Assembly: GCF_006151805.1 (NCBI RefSeq)
Contig: NZ_VDDA01000025.1
Location: 1-59,889 of the forward strand
Length of the DNA: 59,889 nucleotides
DNA from: Methylobacterium terricola
GTDB taxonomy: Bacteria > Pseudomonadota > Alphaproteobacteria > Rhizobiales > Beijerinckiaceae
Direction: 5' to 3'
The notes under the pieces were generated by a model. The model was not told the DNA's origin, searched no databases, and saw only the letters and a program-made list of their open reading frames with translations. Positions 58,521 through 59,889 of this stretch are shown in pieces. Every line of letters begins with the position of its first letter. Positions within the stretch are counted from its first letter, which is position 1. Both the position numbers and the translations under genes were made by a program.

Positions 58521-59560
58521 GCCGGCTCTCCCGTCATCAGGCCCGAGAGCCCGTCGTAGAGCGCAAGCGGGTGCTGCAGCCCGACCACCGGGTGGGCGGG
58601 AGCCGGCACCGCCGGGGCCTGGATCTGGCGCACCGAGCGTCCGCCGTAGGGCGGCGGCACCGGCTGCAACTGCGTCCGTTCCACTTCCAGGCGCTCGGCC
58701 GGCACCGCGCCGGTCGTGGCATGGACCCGCTGGTTGGCGACCGTGCGCAGCCAGCGACCTGCCGCCAGGTTGGCCGCCTCCCGGTCGAGCACCAGCCCCT
58801 CCTGGCCGAGCCGGCTGGCCAGCGGAACGTAGAAGCTGCCACGCAGGTAGCGGATGAAGCGCTCGACCTTGCCCTTGGTCTGCGCTCGACCGGGCTGGCA
58901 CAGCCGGGGCCGGAAGCCGCAATGGCGGGCGAAGTCCAGGAAGCCGGCCTGGAAGCGGTGACGGCCGCGGCCGTAGGCGTTCCTCTCCACCACCACGGTG
59001 CGCATGTTGTCGTAGAGTATCTCGCGCGGCACGCCCCCGAAGGCCAGGAAGGCGTTCTCGTGGGCGGCGATCAGCGTCTCGAGGCGCTCGTCGGTGACGA
59101 ACTCGAGGTAGGCCGCCCGGCTCCAGCCCAGGGTCGCCACGAACACCGAGAGCCGGCCGGCCCCGCGCCGCATGACCGCCCAGTCGACCTGCATCTGCTC
59201 GCCCGGCGCCGTCTCGAAGCGCACCACCGGCTGCGGGGCGGGCGCCGGCGCCAGGCCGGCGACGAACTCCTTGAGCATCGTGTAGCCGCCCGCATAGCCC
59301 CGCTCGCGCAACTCGCCGAGCAGCACGCTGGCCGGGATCCGCTCCGGCGCCGCAGCCGCGAGGCGCTCCACCACGTAGCCCTTGAACGGGTCGAGCTTAC
59401 CCGGTCGGGGTGGCCGCCCCTTGTAGCGCGCCGCCGCCTCGTCGCGCAGGTAGCGCCTCACCGTGTTGCGCGACAGACCCGTCGCGCGGGCAATCTCGCG
59501 GATGCCCTTCCCGTGCCGATGCAACACCCGGATCTCCAACGCTGCCTCCTCACCCACCAT
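58517..59560 (-). CDS. istA: IS21-family transposase IstA
   Basis: 347-aa DDE transposase. N-terminal helix-turn-helix (HGKGIREIARATGLSRNTVR). DDE residues: Asp in MQVDWAVM, Asp in YDNMRTVV, Glu in KGKVERFIRYLRG. The C-terminal part carries Pro-rich tail. This is short of the longer IstA (about 500 aa) but intact in this subgroup. Precedes istB. Confidence 0.95.
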   Translation of the reverse strand: MVGEEAALEIRVLHRHGKGIREIARATGLSRNTVRRYLRDEAAARYKGRPPRPGKLDPFKGYVVERLAAAAPERIPASVLLGELRERGYAGGYTMLKEFVAGLAPAPAPQPVVRFETAPGEQMQVDWAVMRRGAGRLSVFVATLGWSRAAYLEFVTDERLETLIAAHENAFLAFGGVPREILYDNMRTVVVERNAYGRGRHRFQAGFLDFARHCGFRPRLCQPGRAQTKGKVERFIRYLRGSFYVPLASRLGQEGLVLDREAANLAAGRWLRTVANQRVHATTGAVPAERLEVERTQLQPVPPPYGGRSVRQIQAPAVPAPAHPVVGLQHPLALYDGLSGLMTGEPA

Positions 59561-59591
59561 CCGGGCCTCCTCCCGCAGAAGGAGCCCAGCC

Positions 59592-59625
59592 TACGGCCTG
59601 GGTCAGTTTCACATCGGCGGCTACA
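59592..59625. repeat. IS21 right terminal inverted repeat
   Basis: Reads TGGGTCAGTTTCACATCGGC then GGCTACA on the plus strand, the imperfect inverse of the left end (57661 onward). Confidence 0.8.
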
Positions 59626-59816
59626 CCAGTTCGCAGCGCCACCCGTAAGGCGCTGTCACTACATGCGTTTTAGCTGGCACATTCTGTTTCTAATGCGAGC
59701 GGCTCCGTTTCTTCGAAGCCGCCCGAAACTTGACCGTTAGATCGCCAGGGTGTTCAGCAGCTCCTTAGAGCGCCTAACAGAACGGCACGATCGGGTCTGT
59801 TGGGCGTTGGGGTGGT
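59626..59816. other. Spacer between the IS21 element and the second IS
   Basis: About 190 bp of non-coding sequence following the CCAG duplication. No gene. It presumably contains the left terminal repeat of the IS5-like element, near 59767. Confidence 0.45.
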
Positions 59817-59889
59817 ATGGCTCGCCCGCTTCTTCCCGACGACCTCTGGTCTGCGATCGCCCCGCTTCTGCCGCCGCACCCGCCTCGCC
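59817..59889 (+). CDS. Start of a second IS transposase (IS5-like), cut by the window edge
   Basis: 24 codons from the ATG at 59817: MARPLLPDDLWSAIAPLLPP, then HPPR. This is the usual N-terminus of IS5-group (DUF4096) transposases. The upstream sequence from about 59767 (GAGCGCCTAACAG) could be its terminal repeat. No catalytic part is inside the window. Confidence 0.8.
   Translation, partial: MARPLLPDDLWSAIAPLLPPHPPR

Larger units (their letters stand above)
57661..59625 (-). mobile_element. IS21-family insertion sequence (complete)
   Basis: About 1.97 kb with both genes istA and istB on the minus strand. Left end begins TGTCAACGCCGATTGAAGTC, right end on the complement begins TGTAGCCGCCGATGTGAAAC; the two ends share TGT, CGCCGAT and TGACCCA. 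A second internal copy of CGCCGAT/CTGACCCACC starts at 57701, 34 bp in, as in multi-repeat IS21 ends. Both flanks carry CCAG (57657-57660 and 59626-59629), a 4-bp target duplication, so insertion is recent and intact. Confidence 0.92.

Overview
High-GC alphaproteobacterial chromosome, almost certainly Methylobacterium or a close relative. The evidence is the partial 16S rRNA, the clpP-clpX-lon order, MucR, GcrA, DivK/PleD, a lanthanide-type PQQ alcohol dehydrogenase and many GTG/TTG starts. Most of the window is core chromosome. The last 5 kb is the start of a genomic island entered at a tRNA-Ser.

Layout. 1-1.0 kb: 5' end of a 16S rRNA gene on the minus strand, with its leader, boxA-like signal and a near-consensus promoter. 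1.0-8.2 kb: mucR, then protein quality control on the minus strand (tig, clpP, clpX, lon) and tRNA-Leu(UAG). 8.4-18.4 kb: a copper-ligand-poor multicopper-oxidase-fold protein, rpmG, an MFS transporter, a minus-strand rnr/DUF983/Nudix run and a Tat-exported berberine-bridge-type FAD oxidase. 18.5-27.8 kb: glnB-glnA, the NAD(P)HX repair enzyme, the cell-cycle response regulators divK-pleD, DUF3572-dinB, eipB and gcrA. 28-33.8 kb: a complete pstSCAB-phoU-phoB operon on the minus strand, with a three-repeat Pho box upstream of pstS.

34-43 kb: an ECF sigma factor gene preceded by a sequence matching the general-stress (EcfG-type) promoter, a CsbD-like stress protein, a DUF2865 exported protein, a metallo-beta-lactamase-fold hydrolase, a DUF1499 protein, hisC-tyrC (overlapping) and a patatin-like lipoprotein. 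43.4-49.3 kb: a cupin, then a periplasmic redox group (Sco1, Tat-signal Rieske protein, PQQ dehydrogenase with lanthanide ligands, small exported protein) and an acyl-CoA dehydrogenase. 49.3-55.2 kb: an intergenic palindromic repeat, an HSL-type esterase, an Ala/Pro-rich protein, and a compact operon of HpPgdA-like deacetylase, a 97-aa CxxC protein and a CobW GTPase. 55.3 kb to the end: tRNA-Ser(GCU), a tyrosine integrase of visibly lower GC with a 13-bp tandem repeat over its start, an intact IS21-family element with a CCAG target duplication, and the beginning of a second IS.

The most interesting candidates are the Sco-Rieske-PQQ dehydrogenase module, the deacetylase/CxxC/CobW operon, the sigma gene with its own stress-type promoter, the multicopper-oxidase homologue that has lost most copper ligands, and the integrase start region. 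No CRISPR array or recognisable defence operon is visible. The island continues beyond the window, so its cargo cannot be judged.
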